In this document: in pieces, positions 1 through 11,539 of the stretch
Layout of the letters: each line of letters opens with the position of its first letter
Numbering within the stretch: the stretch's first letter is position 1
NCBI RefSeq assembly: GCF_018294505.1
Contig: NC_057800.1
Coordinates: forward strand, 475,761,037-475,825,036
DNA from: Triticum aestivum
Lineage: Eukaryota > Streptophyta > Magnoliopsida > Poales > Poaceae
Length of the DNA stretch: 64,000 bases
Direction of reading: 5' to 3'
Made by a program: the position numbers and the translations under genes
Notes under the pieces: model-generated
What the model saw: the letters and a program-made list of their open reading frames with translations, nothing else
Told to the model about the DNA's origin: nothing
The model's database searches: none

Positions 1-1792
1 TTGGTCTGACCAATGCTATCACCGTGTTCACATGATGGTGGAAGTCCAGTGATATGGAAATTCCAATGAGTTTTTGTTGAGCCCATCAACAACATTTTGT
101 CTCCACCATGATTCATGTTGAACATCAACCTAGTGTTGAAAACTTGTAAGCAATGCCTTTGTGTCCCATTCATGAAGCATATGTTGCATGGAAGAAGTGA
201 CTTCCTCGAATTCATGTGCACTTGGTGCAAGTTGCCGCCATGAATTCGAGAAAGTTTGTTTTTGCTTCCTTTGGAATCATCCCAAGTCAGTCATGCATGT
301 GCGAAGTATTCTATGGTCTGATAGACTGATCATCTACATTCTATACGTATCCCTAGCACACCAAGCCACTGATTGATTTGTTCAAGGAGAAGAAGTTTCT
401 TCTTAAGAGTTGGACCTACGCAAGGACTTCGATATCCTTGTTGATGGTTCCCCCTCAACTCGGTAGTGTTTCATTTTAAGACTACTAGGTGACCATGCTT
501 GTCTAGGACAACGTGTTCACATGCTTGTAGCAGAACCGGCTCATGTTTTGGAGCTTACTACCGTAGTTCATTCCCCCGAGAATCTCGCAAAGTCATCTCG
601 TCGATTTGTGTTGCAAACCTTCCTTTTCCTTTCTAGACTCGGTGAGTCTGGAATATCCTGACACCAACCAGATCTGAATCTCAAGCAGATATGATGGTTG
701 GAGCATTTTCCAAGAACTATAATATTGGTCTCTCGATAACCGGTAAAGTGGATGTCGTGGCCAACACATCCAGCCGGAAGACCTATTATTGTAGTATCTC
801 GATTAAAGAAAGTTGGTCACCTCCCCATAAGGATCTCGCAGGATCTGCCTCTGTAGTTATTCCTTATGGATTCTTGAGCTTCCGAAGTTCGACCTTTTAC
901 TTGATGTTCTAGATATCAAACCATATCTATAAATGGATTACGCTAGCACATCAAGGAGAACATTAGAAGCGAAGTGCTAAATGTCTCTCGGTCGATCGTC
1001 CATATTCTGTTCCCTTAGCCTCGCTAAGGGAAGATCTGAGAAGGTGTTATCTCCTTTGTATCCGCATCATCCATCACTAGTCATCATGGTAGTATGTCGT
1101 GTTGCCAGGATCCTTGCCACGGATGTTGGTAGAACCTTGATGAATATGGAAATGCTCAAGTTCTTGAGAGCACGCGCAAGCAAATCATCCCTTGCATTGT
1201 CTTCAACAAGGTAGTCCACATCATCCATTCTAGTCCGGGTATGCCATCCCTTCGTACTCCTCTAAGCGATTGTTGTGTTTTGCCTTAGACTGGTATAAAA
1301 AGTTTCAATGATCTCTGAATCAAAAGTAATTCTTTTTGCCACTTAAGGGAATATTTCTGCGAGTCACCTTCCTTAAGATGTCTCGCTATGGTATCATGGC
1401 AACCCAACCCCTCGCTACGTTGACACCGTTCACCACCCTCCTAGGTGTGGGAATTCCGCTACTTACTTAAACCTTGTCATATGCTCATTTCCATCACTCT
1501 TGATATGTGTTTTGTGTCTCAGTTCGCAAGATGTTTTTATGTCTCATTCCGTGAGTTAAGACTGAGCTGCTCGATCTTTAGAAAATCGATCCTTCTAGAG
1601 TTTCTTTTCCCTCTCGTTGTCATGTTGGTAGGAGTTCCTGGAGCAAGACTTCGAGACAATGAAGGTGATCAAATCAACATTCTTATGGAGTGCACCCAGG
1701 ATCACGAAGATTGTGTTGGTCGTGTGTCCCCTTTGTCTTCTTACCTCACGACCTGAATCTCGGGACGAGATTCTTGTTTAGTGGGAGAGAGC
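1..1792 (+). mobile_element. Degenerate internal 3' region of a Gypsy-type LTR retrotransposon
   Basis: This stretch lies directly upstream of a long LTR. It ends in a purine-rich run (about 1779-1792) placed where a polypurine tract should be, preceded by a 'cgggacgagattc' motif that often ends Gypsy internal regions. All open frames are short, and I recognised no protease, RT, RNase H or integrase motif on either strand. Orientation is inferred from the purine tract and the LTR. The 5' part of the element is outside the window. Confidence 0.5.
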
Positions 1793-4700
1793 TGTCACAG
1801 CCCTAGCTTAGTCTTGCCTATCCTTGCATAACCTCCATGCATCATGTTTACTTTTTCTCAGAAACCTGAAATGGGGGCTGATAAACCCTGGCAGCAAATG
1901 AAATTCAACTAGGGTCCAAATAAAATCATTTTCACTGAACCCAAAATGCCCTTCTAAAATGTTCATCATCTCTGCCTTGGTTTAGAACCTATGACAAAAA
2001 TGGTGCACACTTTTCAAGGACAACAGAGGGTCACTGAATTAAATCATATGCTACTTGCAATTGGGCATTTAAATGCTATATATTATTTTAAGTGCTCAAT
2101 TAATTCTGAACTTAAGTGTGGGCTGTTAGGAGTAATCCTAACAGAGCCCACAATTATTTTCAGGATTTTTGGAAACGTTTTGGTATTTTTTAATAAAGCT
2201 CAGAAGTTACAGAAAAATAGAAACAAAATTTAATTAGAAGAGAGAGAGAGAAGTCCTTTGGGCCACTTACCTGACAGCCTACCTGTCGCCCCACTACTGT
2301 GCTAGGCCCAGCCCACCTGGCAGCCCAGCCACTTGGCCGGCCACCAAGGGCAGGGGCGTCTTCTTCCTCCTGCCAGAAGGCAGAGGAGAAGACAGCCACG
2401 GCGCCGCGGCGTGCCACGCCGGCAGCTGCCTGCCTGGCTGCCCCCCTCGTCGCCCTGGACTCCCTCTGCGACGCCACGCTACCCCCCTGGACCCCCTTGA
2501 TGCTCTCGCACTCTCCCTCGCCCTCGTCCCCTTCTCCGTCTCTCTCTCACGCACGCGACCGAACGCAGCCGTCGCCGCTGACGAGCTGCCCCACGGCCAC
2601 AGCCATCTTTGAGCCTCTCCGATGCGCCCCCGAGCTCCACCTGGTGCCCCTCTTCCTCCTCGCCAAGCCACGCAAGCCGAGGATCACCATGCCGTCATCT
2701 TCGAGCTCGTCACCACCGCTTCTGCTCGCTGGACTTCGCCGGTCAATTCGCCGCCTCCGACACTTCCCCGAGCACACTGGCCATCCCTACGTCACGACAG
2801 TGAGCCCCCGAGTCGTTTCCCCCTTTTCCCCTGGTCGTTTTTGACCTCTAGGCCATAGCCCCATCTTGGCCGAGAACTCCACGCCGCCGTGGCCACAACC
2901 ACCGCAGCTCGTGTTCGAGCACACCATCGTGCTTAGCACGATCCCATGAGCCCGCGGACAACCGTAGCGCCCCCTCCCGTGCTCTGTAGCGCTATCCCGA
3001 GGATGCCCGAGCTGCTGCCGCCGCTGAACCTCGTCGCCGGCCACTTTTCCGGCCACCCCAGCTCCTACCACCACCCCCAATGGATGCGCCTCACTCTCAG
3101 TAACCCGTAGGTGCAACCCACGGATCGAATGGTGCCCTGTAGAGCATTTCCGAGCCGCCCCGCCGTCTCTGTCGTCGCCGGCGGCTAAACGCCGGCGACC
3201 CCTGACCCGTTGACCGACATGGGTTGACCCCACTGCCCGGTTTGACCTCCCCCTCTCTCTCACTGACTTACGGGCCCCGCCTGACTAATTACTCTAGTTA
3301 GCGCTAATTAGCTAGTTAGGTTAGTTACTACAGTCGCTGACCAGTGGGCCGAGGCTAGTTAGTTAGGGCTAGCTAACTTAGTTAGTTGACTGGGTTACTG
3401 ACCAGTGGGTCCCACTTGTCAGGTTTGACCTGGTCGACGCCTTTGACCTGCTGACATCACCTTGACATCATGCTGACATAGTAATACATTTTCTGGATTT
3501 AGTTTAAATTATAGTAATTCAGAAAATTCCAGAAAATAGCCAAAATGTCTAAAATTCATAGAAAATTATCTATAACTCAGAATGAAATAAATTATATATG
3601 AAAAATTATCAGAAAAATTCAAGGAATCCATCTGTACCATTTTCATGCATGTTAGAACAACTTAAGGCCACTGTTTAGGACAAATCAAATGAATGGTATT
3701 TAAATAACCGCATGTGGAGTTTGAATTTGAACTTTGGGTTCAAACCAACTTCATTTAATTGTGTTGCTAGTTGCATTAGCTTAATCAACAGCATATTGCC
3801 ATGTCATTGTCATGCATCATGTTGTGCATTGCATTGATTGTATTCCTTCTTTGTTGCCGGTGGTTGTCCCCTCTCGATAGACATTGTACCGACGCTGTGA
3901 TCGTTGACACTGATGAAGACCCAATGATATCTTCAGAAGTGCCAGGCAAGCAAAACCCCCTTGTTCATTCCGATACAACCCCACTCTCTCGCTCCTGCTC
4001 TCTTTTACTGCATTAGGACAACAACGATTCATCTGTTACTTATTGCGGTAGCTGAACCCCTTATCCTCTGCATGACCTATCATTGCCACAGTAAATAGAT
4101 GAAACCCACTAGCATGAGTAGGAGTTGTTTGAGCCCTGATGTGCCTACTCATTCACGCTTGTTTGTCATGCCTGCTATTACATAGAGTTGCGTCAGGTCT
4201 GATTCATCGGGAATGAATCGGTGGTGTGTGATCATGTCCTACCGTGTGTGAGCTAAGTGTGTGAATACGTTTTTGGTAAAGGTAGCGGTGAGAGGCCATG
4301 TAGGAGTACATGGTGGGTTGTCTCATCGTAGTCGTCCTCAGGAACTGAGTTCTGTGTCTGTGATCCATGAACAGCTACTACCACTCATTGGGATCCTTAA
4401 TTGACCCTCTCGGCTTATTAATCACCCTAGTACTCTGTCCAGGAGTTGCAACTAGTTTCTGGTGTTTGTAGGTTATGTGTTGGCGGCCGTGCGTAGCGCT
4501 GACCCTAGGGGTGGGCTATGTTGCGGTAGATACACCGTGGCACGGTGTACCGGGCGCCCGTTTGGTGTCTAGGGAACCCTGTTCACATCGTTCGGGGCCG
4601 TATGTGGAAACCTCGGCCGGACTCCCTACGGATGGAACCTGGATAGGCGATAAACCTGGACTAGAGACTTAAGTGTTTAGGTAGGCCGTGGCCGACACCC

Positions 4701-5945
4701 TCGCCAGGCTTCTGCTTGAAGGTTGCTGAGATACATGACGTGTATATGGTGGTAAGTGGTGGGAGCGTGTGTGAAGAAGTACACCCCTGCAGGGTTATCA
4801 TTATCTATTCGAATAGCCGGATTCCTCGGATATGGAAACTTGGACCCCTTGCATAGTTCATAGACAAGTGAAAGTGGATACTCTAAAACTCGCAAGATAA
4901 GTGTGACTGCTATGGATGCCCTTCTCGTATGGAGACGGGAGCAGTTCCATAGTGGTGTATTGAATGGTGAATATGTGGACTCGTGTGCGCCACCCCAAAG
5001 AGTTGATTGCAGTCGTAGTTCAGGTTAGCCACCGAGTTAAAGCTGGCTTGCTGCAGTTAAACTCCACCACCCCCTTTGTTGATACCGATGCATATGTAGT
5101 TAGTTCTGATGTAAGTCTTGCTGAGTACAATTGTACTCGTGTTTGCCTAATTTATGTTTTTGCAGAGAGGCTTCAGTCTCGCTAGTAGTTCCGCGTGGAC
5201 TTCGACGTTTATCTTGATACCTCAGCTACGATCTTGTGCCCTTGGCAGGATCTGATAGATAGTCAGGCTTCTTAGCCTTTTTCATTTGTAGATGTCTGTA
5301 CTCAGACATGTTAAGCTTCCGCATGTGCTTTGCATTGTATGCTATGATTGTTGGGTCATGAGACCCATGTTTGTAATATCTCGCTCCTTGGAGCCTAATG
5401 AATAAATACTTGAGTTGTAGAGTTATGTTGTGATGCCATGTTATATTTACACATATCGAGCATATTGTGTGTATGATTGAAATGCTTGGTATGTGTGGGA
5501 TCCGATAATCTAGTTGTTTATCCTTGGCAGCCTCTCTTATGGGGAAATGTAGTCTAGTGCTTCCATGAGCCATAGTAGTCCGCTACAGCCCGGTTCACCG
5601 GAGTCCTGCTAGCCCAACACTACTGCTCATGACACTTGATTGGCCGGCATGTGTTTCACTTTGTTCCTGTGTCTGTCCCTTCGGGGAAATGTCACGCGGT
5701 GACATCTGGAGTCCTGCCTAGCCTGCTACAGCCTGGGTTCCCGGAGTCCTGTTAGCCCAGTGCTACAGCCCGGATTCACACGCCGCTGACCGACATGCTC
5801 GATGTGATTCATGTATGCCTGTCCCCATAGGTTAGTGCCACTTTGGGTTCACGACTAGCCATGTCGGCCCGGGTTCTCTGTCATATGGATGCTAGCGACA
5901 CTATCATATACATGCTCGATGTGACTTGGAATCGGGGTCCTGACA
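1793..5945 (+). repeat. Long terminal repeat (4.15 kb) of a Gypsy-type element
   Basis: The stretch begins TGTCACAG and ends TCCTGACA, giving a 5-bp terminal inverted repeat (TGTCA/TGACA) typical of LTR ends. It includes a GC-rich block (2270-3270), AT-rich tracts (3480-3640) and text I recognise as recurrent in Triticeae Gypsy LTRs (about 4100-4260). Open frames in the GC-rich block run on both strands in several phases and are composition artefacts. I read it as the 3' LTR of the element at 1-1792. The second LTR is outside the window, so no target duplication can be checked. Confidence 0.65.
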
Positions 5946-6361
5946 CCCTGGGTGGTTTTGTTAATTCTTAACAACATATAGCTTATTGAGCTAATGCTAT
6001 TTGAAGATAAATATTTTAGGAAAGCTCAATGATTGGCATGGCATGGATTAGAAAGTGGACCCCCTCAAAATGCTAAGTACAAAATATTGGCTCAAGCTCA
6101 AGCACAAGACTCTATATTTCATTTTAGTGATCCAAGATCACATTGAGTCCATAGGAAAAGCCAATACTATTAAAAGGGGATGAGGTGTTGCTTAATGAGT
6201 TACTTGCTCAAAATGCTTAGTGATATGCTCCAAAAACCCTCAACTACTTTCTCATATCCATATATGTTCTAAACCAAAAGTCAAACTCGCCCCCACCAAA
6301 ATCTTCTATCCGGCGCCACCGAGTTCATGTGACATAGCCACTACCAGAAACCCTAATCAAT

Positions 6362-6750
6362 TCGGTCTCGCCGATAGGGATCTCGGTCTCACCGAGATGG
6401 GATTGCAAACTCTCTGTTTCCCTTCGTAACGTTTCGGTCCAACCAAAATGAGTGATCGGTCCCACCGAGATTGCAATGCAAACTCTCCATTTCCCCTTCA
6501 TAACGTTTCGGTCTAACCGAGATGAGCGAATCAGTCCCACCGAGTTTGCCTGGCCAACTCTCTGTTTGTCTATTACCAAAATCGGTCCCACCAAGTTTGT
6601 GTAATCGGTCTCACCGAGATTACGTTTTGCCCTAACCCTAATGAAATCGGTCCCACCGAGTTGACATGTCGGTCCCATCGAAAACCCTAACAGTCACACT
6701 ATGAACTAAATCGGTCTGACCGAGTTGTATGATTCGGTTCCACCGAGTTT
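6362..6750. repeat. Array of about 12 TCGGTCYCACCGAG-type palindromic motifs
   Basis: Around a dozen copies of a motif close to TCGGTCYCACCGAGWT recur every 20-60 bases (for example near 6362, 6383, 6455, 6508, 6605, 6646, 6709 and 6733). Each copy is an imperfect palindrome (TCGGT/ACCGA). The array sits just upstream of the LTR's TATA-like box, so it may be an enhancer-type U3 array; that role is inference. Confidence 0.7.
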
Positions 6751-6787
6751 GGTGATTTGTGTGTAACGGTTAGATTTTGTGTGGAGG

Positions 6788-6798
6788 CTATTTATACC
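6788..6798 (+). promoter_or_regulatory. TATA-like box of the LTR promoter
   Basis: 'ctatttatacc' follows the palindromic motif array and precedes a low-complexity leader-like stretch, the usual U3/R arrangement. Position and composition are the only evidence. Confidence 0.45.
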
Positions 6799-7586
6799 CC
6801 TCCACCCACTCTTCATTTGAGGAGAGAGCCATCAGAATATGCCTACACTTCCAACATACATTTTCTGAGAGAGAACCACCGACACTTGTGTTGAGGTCAA
6901 GATATTCCATTCCAGCCACATATATCTTGATCTCTAGCCTTCCTCAAGTTGCTTTCCACTCAAATCATCTTTCTACCAAATCCAATTCTATGAGAGAGAG
7001 TTGAGTGTTGAGGAGACTATCATTTGAAGCACAAGAGCAAGGAGTTCATCATCAACACACCATCTATTACCTTTTGAAGAGTGGTGTCTCCTAGATTGAT
7101 TAGGTGTCACGAGTCTCCTTCAAGATTGTGGAGTTGAACCAAGGAGTTTGTTAGGGCAAGGAGATCACCTACTTCGTGAAGGTCTACCCTAGTGAGGCAA
7201 GTCCTTCGTGGGCGATGGCCATGGTGGGATAGACAAGGTTGCTTCTTCGTGGACCCTTCGTGGGTGGAGCCCTACATGAACTCGCGCAACCGTTACCCTT
7301 CGCGGGTTAAAGTCTCCATCAACGTGGATGTACGATAGCATCACCTATCGGAACCACGTCAAAATTTCCGTGTCTACATTACGTTTGCTTCCTCCAAACT
7401 CCTCCCTTTACCTTCATATGCAATTGTTTTACATTCCGCTGCTATACTCTTAGAATCGCTTGTGTAGGTTGATTACTTGTTTGTGCTAAGTTGCTAAAAT
7501 CTGCCAAGACTTAAAATTGGGAAAAGGCTATATTTTTATTTTGTCAAGTAGTCTAATCACCCCCTCTAGACATACGTTCGATCTTA

Positions 7587-8616
7587 TAAAATGAGCAAAA
7601 GAATCTAAAAGAAGCAGCTCAGACATTTGGTCGAATAGATAAGGGGTGAGGTGTACTTCTGGAGTAGGACGTACTAGTGTGGCCGCAGTGTCCGAGGTAG
7701 CAAGGATGGTGGGGAGGAGTTTGGACGGCATGGAGCTAGGGTGAGGTGGCAGAGGCAGAGTCGGGGAAGGAGTGGCGCGGGTGAGGCAGAAGAGGGGAAG
7801 AAGGTAGGCCGAGCGAGGACTGGGGACGATTTTGAGAGATTTTGAATGGATCTGGCCCGCCGAAGCCAACATGACTAATGCGTCCGGACGTGTTCGGATC
7901 ATCCCGTATTGTCTCATATATGGGCTGGATACAATCGATGTCGGATAGCCCATATATATGAGATGGAATTTAGAAGTCCAGTTACACAATTTTTTATTCA
8001 ACGGTGTTCGGAATGTCCAGCCCGACATTTAGAGGGAGGAACGAAGTCCTATTATAGATACTCCTGTTCCAGCCAGAATGCCGATGAAGGAGATTATTCC
8101 GCTGTTGGGATTTTGTGGGGTGTTATTTCCAAGGAAAGAATAGCGCGCTGCAGTAAAATAGTGTCGGCCTTCGAATACATTATTAATGTGTTATATCGCG
8201 CTATAGCGTGTCATTAGCGAGACGTTGTACATCTATCTATTTAACAAGACAAATTTTAATAGGCTAGCTAGTACTAGTATTTTTCTTGCTTCTCACCTGC
8301 TACAGACTTTTCATTCCCTCGGCTTTCTAATCGAACTTGATGGCACATGCGCGCGGACAAGTAGTTCTGCACGGCCGTTGCCTGGGCAAGATTCTCGTGT
8401 GCGGCCGCCGCCACGATCGGTACGCACCATTAACCTTACTCATACTGCACTGCGGCTCATTTCATTGCGTCGCACAGCATCGCCTCGTAGCGCACATTCC
8501 CGCTACTCCACGCCCAGAGAATAACATAACCTCCCCGGCAACCACCGATCGGTACGCACCGTCAGACCAGCTCATCTCCAGCCGGCCACCCCCTAACCCC
8601 ACCCCACGTCGGCCTC
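7587..8616. other. Upstream flank of the FLA gene; no gene recognised
   Basis: This is 1 kb of non-repetitive-looking DNA. A 166-codon minus-strand frame at 7528-8028 crosses the LTR border and has no recognisable domain, so I do not call it. It contains a 15-17 bp inverted repeat at 7912-7963 (arms around 'ctcatatatgggct', 20-base loop). From about 8330 onward it becomes GC-rich, as expected for a grass promoter. Confidence 0.5.
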
Positions 8617-8617
8617 C

Positions 8618-8624
8618 CTATATC
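8618..8624 (+). promoter_or_regulatory. Likely TATA box of the FLA gene
   Basis: 'ctatatc' lies about 105 bases upstream of the ATG in an otherwise C-rich promoter. This fits a transcription start near 8650 and a 5' UTR of about 75 bases. Confidence 0.55.
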
Positions 8625-8724
8625 ACCCAACACTGCCCGCCCTGTAACGATCACACGCACTACCACCACTCCTCTCTCTTGCAACCTCCGTTCTTCAGAG
8701 CAGCACCAGCCAGAGCCACAAGCA

Positions 8725-9462
8725 ATGGCGGCGAGGAGCGGCATTGTCGTCGTCGCGGCGGCGCTCTTGGCCCTGGTGGCGGTGTCGCAGGCGCAGGCGC
8801 CGGGCCCCTCGGCGACGCCGGCCGGCCCGCCGAACGTGACGGCCATCCTGGTGAAGGGCGGGCAGTACACGACCTTCATGCGGCTGATGAAGGAGACGCA
8901 GCAGGACACGCAGCTCAACAGCCAGCTCAACAACTCCTTCAACGGCAACGGCTACACCGTGTTCGCGCCCACCGACAACGCCTTCAACAACCTCAAGCCC
9001 GGCACGCTCAACAGCCTCACCCAGCAGCAGCAGGTGTCGCTCGTCCAGGCCCACATCCTGCCCCAGTACTACACCATGGAGTCCTTCCAGACGGCCAGCA
9101 ACCCCGTCCGCACCCAGGCCTCCGGCGAGAAGGAGCCCATCACCGTCAACATCGTCGCCACCAACAACCAGGTCAACGTCACCACCGGCCTCGTCGAGGT
9201 CGCCGTCAACAACGCGCTCAGCGCCGTCAAGCCGCTCGCCGTCTACTCGGTCGACAAGGTGCTCCTGCCCGAGGCGCTGTTCGGGGCCAAGGCGCCGGCG
9301 CCGGCGCCCACCGCCTCCAAGGGGGGCAAGACCAAGAAGGGTGAGGCCGCCTCCGGGCCGGCCGGGTCAGACGACGAAGCCACGCCCACGGGCGCCGCGG
9401 GCGCCAAGGCCGTCGGTTGGGGCGTGGCTGGCATGGCCGCTCTTCTTGGCTACCTCTTGTGA
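8725..9462 (+). CDS. FLA: Fasciclin-like arabinogalactan protein (single FAS1 domain, GPI-anchored)
   Basis: The 245-residue protein is intact and intronless, as is usual for plant FLAs. The ATG at 8725 has G at -3 and +4 and opens a signal peptide (residues 1-25, ending SQAQA). An arabinogalactan glycomodule follows (PGPSATPAGPP), then one FAS1 domain at about 36-186. The H1 motif is YTVFAPTDNAF (77-87), the central YH-like region is AHILPQYY (109-116) and the H2 region is AVYSVDKVLLPE (172-183). A second proline-alanine glycomodule is at 190-195. Then come an unusual Lys/Gly-rich stretch (199-206), an acidic-Ala linker and a small-residue plus hydrophobic C-terminus (about 224-245) that fits a GPI signal. 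N-glycosylation sequons are at N37, N69 and N151. Family knowledge places such proteins at the plasma membrane/cell wall, linked to adhesion and secondary-wall properties (group A, FLA11/12-like). No retroelement interrupts it, and it is the only convincing functional host gene in the window. Confidence 0.95.
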   Translation: MAARSGIVVVAAALLALVAVSQAQAPGPSATPAGPPNVTAILVKGGQYTTFMRLMKETQQDTQLNSQLNNSFNGNGYTVFAPTDNAFNNLKPGTLNSLTQQQQVSLVQAHILPQYYTMESFQTASNPVRTQASGEKEPITVNIVATNNQVNVTTGLVEVAVNNALSAVKPLAVYSVDKVLLPEALFGAKAPAPAPTASKGGKTKKGEAASGPAGSDDEATPTGAAGAKAVGWGVAGMAALLGYLL

Positions 9463-10586
9463 GATGGGGTAGCTTGGGATGATCGCACTACGACCAGGAC
9501 GCCATGGTCATAAATCAATGTGCATAGACTCGATGGGTTTCCTTGTCTTTGGTGTTTCTTTCCTTTCTTCCACCCTGTTCAAATTCCTTTGTTCCATTCT
9601 TGTTCTTGCCTTGTTGGCGGTTTGTTAAGATTGAGTTATGTGATTGAATTTATGTGTTTGAGGCAAGAATGTTAATAACGACGCAGTGCATTTTGAGTAC
9701 CCGGTAGTGCGATTGAAAGACACGGTCCCATTGCGATTTGAGTGTGTGCCCTTTTTTATCACACCATTGTGGTGCCCGGCAAAAGACTGCCGTGTGTCGG
9801 TGCTTTACTCACGTTAGTTGAGCTGATAATAATCAGAGCTAGCTGGTACTAAATCAGGATAAGATTTTAGCAGCCCCATTGATCTGGAAGTGTTCTCTGG
9901 TCAAAATGGGATGATAGTACACGTCTAGTTTTCGGTTTTGGATTTATCAAGAGATGGATGGGTAATCATGGAGTTGGTGCAAGTGTGGAACAGAGTGGCG
10001 GAGCAGGGAGGAGCCAATGCACGAGCACGTGGTGCCACGCCCATCCGGTGATGAGTGAGTCGATTCTATTGCATAGTGGTAGTGGTACTGCATTGTACGA
10101 ATACTATACACCCTATGTGCGTGCATCAGTGCATGGAGCGGCAGCGATGCAACACATTCTATTTTGCTTCGGGTGAAAATGTTTAGTCTGGAAACCTCCA
10201 TTTTACTTCACAGCCTACTCACAGATGTGATAGCATGGCCTTCCCTCCCAGGGATTCATCGTTTTCATCGGAGACGGAGAGTGCTCTCAAGACGAGAACC
10301 ATTAGCTTGTAGCCCTGTAACTCTGTTGGCAAAGAGCATAACATTGCCGGTAGCTTCGTACTACGTATACTAGTATCATACAGGGATTCATCGTTGTCAT
10401 ATACGGATACGCACATCATGGAGTAGCGTGGCGGCACGTCGCTTTCAATTATCAATTGCCAGCTAGCGCTGCCGGTCTGGCATCCGTTTTATACAGATGA
10501 CGATGGAGCTCGCTTGGCTGGTACGTGCGAGTTACTTTCGCAATCATGCTTTTATTCTACTCTTATCCATACATACCAGTAAGGAG
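9463..10586. other. 3' flank of FLA; no further gene seen
   Basis: This holds the FLA 3' UTR, probably ending within about 250 bases in a T-rich region (9540-9700) without a canonical AATAAA, and about 900 bases of unremarkable DNA. Only short, domain-free open frames occur. Confidence 0.5.
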
Positions 10587-10858
10587 GGCAAAAATGACAA
10601 ATTTGACCTATGAATAAAAAAAATTCACAAAATGAACTGTGTTTGAAAAAATTTCACTCCGCTAACCCTTTCGTGTGGCGCCCGACAGCTAGGCGTCACA
10701 CTACACTATGTAGCGCCTGACTGACGGGCGCTACACATCTGGCTAGCGTCGCATTCCAAAATACCTAAAAATTGTTAAGTCAGTGTGCAACGCCCAAGAA
10801 TTAGGCGCTACACTATATAGTGTAACGCCTATACATTAGGCGTTGCACTATTTACATT
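10587..10858 (+). repeat. MULE left terminal inverted repeat
   Basis: This is the reverse complement of 11540-11810 with scattered substitutions. It begins right after the AGTAAGGAG target duplication. Confidence 0.9.
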
Positions 10859-10875
10859 GCCCGTACCGCGCTTTA

Positions 10876-11209
10876 GAGCATGCTTGGATACGTTTTAGTC
10901 CCATGACTAAAAGTAGTGGGACTAAAACTTGCTAGTCTCACCCATGCTTGGATCCAAGTACTAAAGAGACTAAAATCTAGTTATTGAGCATTTATTATCC
11001 TCCAAACCCTCCAATCCAGAACTAAGGAGAGGAATTAAATGAGGAGAGAGAGAGCTAATACATATTTTAGTAGGTTTCCCATGACTAAAAGATTTTAGCC
11101 TCAAGACTAGTCCTAGCCTCTCTTTAGTCAGGGGTGCTTGGAACTTTAGCCTCTAAAAAAGACTATTTTTAGTCAGACTAAAAATAGTCCCTTGTATCCA
11201 AGCACCCTC
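10876..11209. mobile_element. PIF/Harbinger (Tourist-like) MITE nested in the MULE
   Basis: The 334-bp element has TIRs starting GAGCATGCTTGGATAC and ending GTATCCAAGCACCCTC. It is flanked by TTA trinucleotides (10873-10875 and 11210-11212), the duplication expected for PIF/Harbinger elements. The interior is rich in TTTAGTC/GACTAAA inverted motifs and codes for nothing. It inserted into the MULE's internal region, so it is younger than the MULE's assembly. Confidence 0.88.
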
Positions 11210-11539
11210 TTAGTTTTCTGTACCGTGCAGAGACAGGTCTGCCACTGCTACGGGATGCTCATCAGCAGCCTGGCTTGGCTTTTGTCAGTGAAAGTACATG
11301 CATGCTCTACTGCTAGCTGCTATAGTATGCTAGCCGGCTAGGCTGGATGAGGTTTACTTTATCATTTTCTTGTTTCTCCGGCAGATGTCTGCTCCTCTCC
11401 CACGTACGGCGCTACAACATCTTTCTTGGGTTTCATCAACTCTTGGATGTTTCTGCCCTCTCCTTACTACTACTGGCGTTTGCTACGTAATCTGATTCTA
11501 ATTCATCTATCTACGTTACACACTCTGCATCACTGGTAC

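Larger units (their letters stand above)
5946..7586 (+). repeat. LTR without internal domain (solo or truncated)
   Basis: This is a recurrent Triticeae repeat starting about 'ccctgggtggttttg' and ending about 'catacgttcgatctta'. Its 3' end resembles text that in full elements precedes a 'ttggtatcagagc' primer-binding site, but that site is absent, so no internal domain is attached. It has LTR-like layout: an array of a short palindromic motif (6362-6750), a TATA-like box, and a transcript-like downstream part. The exact left border and the target duplication are unclear because it abuts the preceding LTR. Confidence 0.6.

Noticed and set aside
2190..3263. Several overlapping open frames (up to 181 codons) on both strands
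   Set aside because: They lie in the GC-rich part of a 4.15 kb LTR, overlap one another in several phases, and are Pro/Ser/Arg-rich without a domain.
7528..8028. 166-codon minus-strand frame
   Set aside because: It crosses from an LTR into flanking DNA, starts arbitrarily and has no recognisable domain.
8562..9054. Minus-strand open frames of about 120 codons over FLA
   Set aside because: Reverse-complement shadows of a GC3-rich coding sequence; no domain.
8337..9344. 335-codon plus-strand open frame overlapping the FLA gene in another phase
   Set aside because: It is very rich in Ala, Arg, Gln, Gly and His, has no domain, and overlaps a clear FAS1 coding frame; GC-rich shadow.
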